From an uncultured Eubacteriales bacterium (GTDB lineage Bacteria > Bacillota > Clostridia > Peptostreptococcales > Anaerovoracaceae), in the NCBI GenBank assembly GCA_959021945.1, contig CAUEYG010000113.1:1-5988 (forward strand): DNA of 5,988 nucleotides, read 5' to 3'. The position numbers and the translations under genes were made by a program. A model generated the notes under the pieces. That model saw only the letters and a list, made by a program, of their open reading frames with translations, searched no databases and was not told where the DNA came from. This document shows, in pieces, positions 4,964-5,988 of the stretch (within the stretch, counting starts at the first letter, position 1; every line of letters starts with the position of its first letter).

Positions 4964-5988
4964 TCACTCCTGATCTAATGTTTTTAAAAGACATTCCAAA
5001 TCTTGCTCCAGCTTTTTGCTCTTTTTCCCCTTCACCGTAACGACCATATTCTTTCTAGTAAAAAGAGTTCTTGCCAGCTCTGTTATTTCTTCTGCAGTTA
5101 CGGATGCATAGGCTTGTTTCCGCCCCTCCAGATTTGTATCTGCTTTCTGCAAAATATGGCTCTCATAGGCCTGAATCCAATTTAGGTTGGAGGCGTGATC
5201 TAAAATCAGCTCTCCATTGTCAATATAAGCTGCCTTTACATAGTCCAGCTCATCTTTGATTCCCGTTTTTAACTGGCGAAACAAATTCATAACAATTTCA
5301 ACAGATTCCAGGAGCCTTGCCGGCTGTACTTCGTACTGAAAGTATAAATTCCCAATATTGCTGTACTGCTCCATCCCCGGATCAAAACTGTAAATATATC
5401 CGTACTTCTCAGACAGCTCCTGATGCAGTTTGGCATTTTCACAATCAAAAAGAATATCGTAGAGCAGTGTATAAGCTGCCTGACTATAGGCTTCCATATC
5501 AAGGTCAAAGGAAAATCGAATCATGGTATCGCTGCTCTTTTTAAAGAAGGCCGTACCGTCTCTTTGAAAAAAACGCTCCGGCACAGGAGCATGATTATTT
5601 CGTCCAGATAAGGTTCCCTTTAAATGGTATTGCTCCACTTCTTTTTTCAGATAATTCAGATCATCTTTGTCTGCATGGCCTGTTACATAAAAAAATAAAT
5701 TTGCCGGGGAAAACAAGGACTGATGCGCCTGCTGCAAGGCTGTCTTCCTCATCCGGTCTAATTGTGAACTCTTTCCGGTTATGGTTCGGGACAAGCTGGT
5801 TCCTTCCCATACAATGCCTCCTGAAAAAAAGGCCAGGGAGCTCTTTTCATCATCCTCCCGAATTTCGGCTTTAATCCGTTTCCTCTCAACATCAATTTCT
5901 GAAGCAGGCAGACAGATAGGTTCAAAGAGCTTTGTAAACACAGAGATAGCTTCTTTCATGTGTTTTTTAGCGCCAATCATCTCAAATT
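4964..5988 (-). CDS. M16 (insulinase-type) zinc peptidase, C-terminal part
   Basis: The reading frame is open through the right edge and the sequence starts in the middle of an M16 domain, so the 5' end, including the expected HxxEH zinc motif, lies outside the window. Numbering from the internal Met at 5980, E32 and E39 in the ExxxxxxE pattern of ERKRIKAEI match the third zinc ligand (E39) and its helper in pitrilysin-like enzymes. SLSRTITGKSSQLDRM (62-77) and SPANLFFYVTGHAD (91-104) are typical of the end of the N-terminal half. The second half (about 140-325) includes KLHQELSEKYGYIYSF (184-199); Y197 is present, but Ser190 sits where many M16B proteins have Arg. The likely role is degradation of peptides or processing of proteins, probably in the cytosol. 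It is the first visible gene of the operon, and its stop lies 3 nt before the dehydrogenase start. Confidence 0.82.
   Translation of the reverse strand, partial: FEMIGAKKHMKEAISVFTKLFEPICLPASEIDVERKRIKAEIREDDEKSSLAFFSGGIVWEGTSLSRTITGKSSQLDRMRKTALQQAHQSLFSPANLFFYVTGHADKDDLNYLKKEVEQYHLKGTLSGRNNHAPVPERFFQRDGTAFFKKSSDTMIRFSFDLDMEAYSQAAYTLLYDILFDCENAKLHQELSEKYGYIYSFDPGMEQYSNIGNLYFQYEVQPARLLESVEIVMNLFRQLKTGIKDELDYVKAAYIDNGELILDHASNLNWIQAYESHILQKADTNLEGRKQAYASVTAEEITELARTLFTRKNMVVTVKGKKSKKLEQDLECLLKTLDQE
4967..4971 (-). promoter_or_regulatory. Shine-Dalgarno of the dehydrogenase gene
   Basis: AGGAG lies 6 nt before the ATG at 4960, inside the last codons of the M16 peptidase gene. It supports the chosen start and shows that the two genes share one mRNA. 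Confidence 0.8.

Noticed and set aside
5978..5980. ATG at the right edge as the true start of the M16 gene
   Set aside because: The frame stays open beyond it and the protein would begin in the middle of the M16 N-terminal domain, without the zinc motif; it is an internal Met of a gene cut by the window edge.

Overview
The window looks like chromosomal DNA of a low-to-mid GC, Gram-positive Bacillota, most likely an anaerobic member of the Clostridia (Lachnospiraceae/Eubacteriaceae/Anaerovoracaceae-like). The reasons are strong AGGAG-type ribosome binding sites, an extended -10 promoter, a SleL/YaaH-like GH18 glycosidase typical of spore formers, secreted GHL10 (DUF187) enzymes with lysine-rich Fn3 repeats, and a DUF4143-type AAA ATPase. 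This placement is inference from gene content. No rRNA, tRNA, CRISPR array or transposase is visible.

All genes read on the minus strand, so the order of transcription is right to left. At the right edge is the 3' part of an M16 zinc-peptidase gene (4964-5988, start outside the window). It is followed after 3 nt by a D-2-hydroxyacid dehydrogenase (4049-4960), then a membrane-anchored GHL10 glycosidase (2955-4052), then a secreted GHL10 paralogue with two C-terminal Fn3 modules (1315-2958). The last three genes are joined by 4-nt ATGA stop/start overlaps, so these four genes form a tight, translationally coupled operon. A strong intrinsic terminator (1263-1307) follows. A GH18 glycosidase gene (270-1262) starts exactly at the end of its U-tract, with its Shine-Dalgarno inside the hairpin's 3' arm. 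A 130-nt intergenic region (140-269) then carries an extended -10 promoter for the last gene, an AAA ATPase whose first 46 codons lie at the left edge (1-139). No gene-free stretch exceeds about 130 nt.

Taken together, three consecutive genes encode envelope glycosidases: two GHL10 and one GH18. One GHL10 is predicted to be tethered to the membrane, the other to be exported and held on the wall by a basic Fn3 tail, and the GH18 protein has no export signal. A peptidoglycan-remodelling or sporulation-linked locus is the simplest reading. The roles of the M16 peptidase and the dehydrogenase in it are not evident from sequence. I do not see a clearly novel defence or mobile system. The most unusual features are the terminator/ribosome-binding-site overlap, the tandem GHL10 pair with different anchors, the acid-free basic Fn3 tail, and an apparent 15-residue gap in the dehydrogenase's nucleotide-binding domain.
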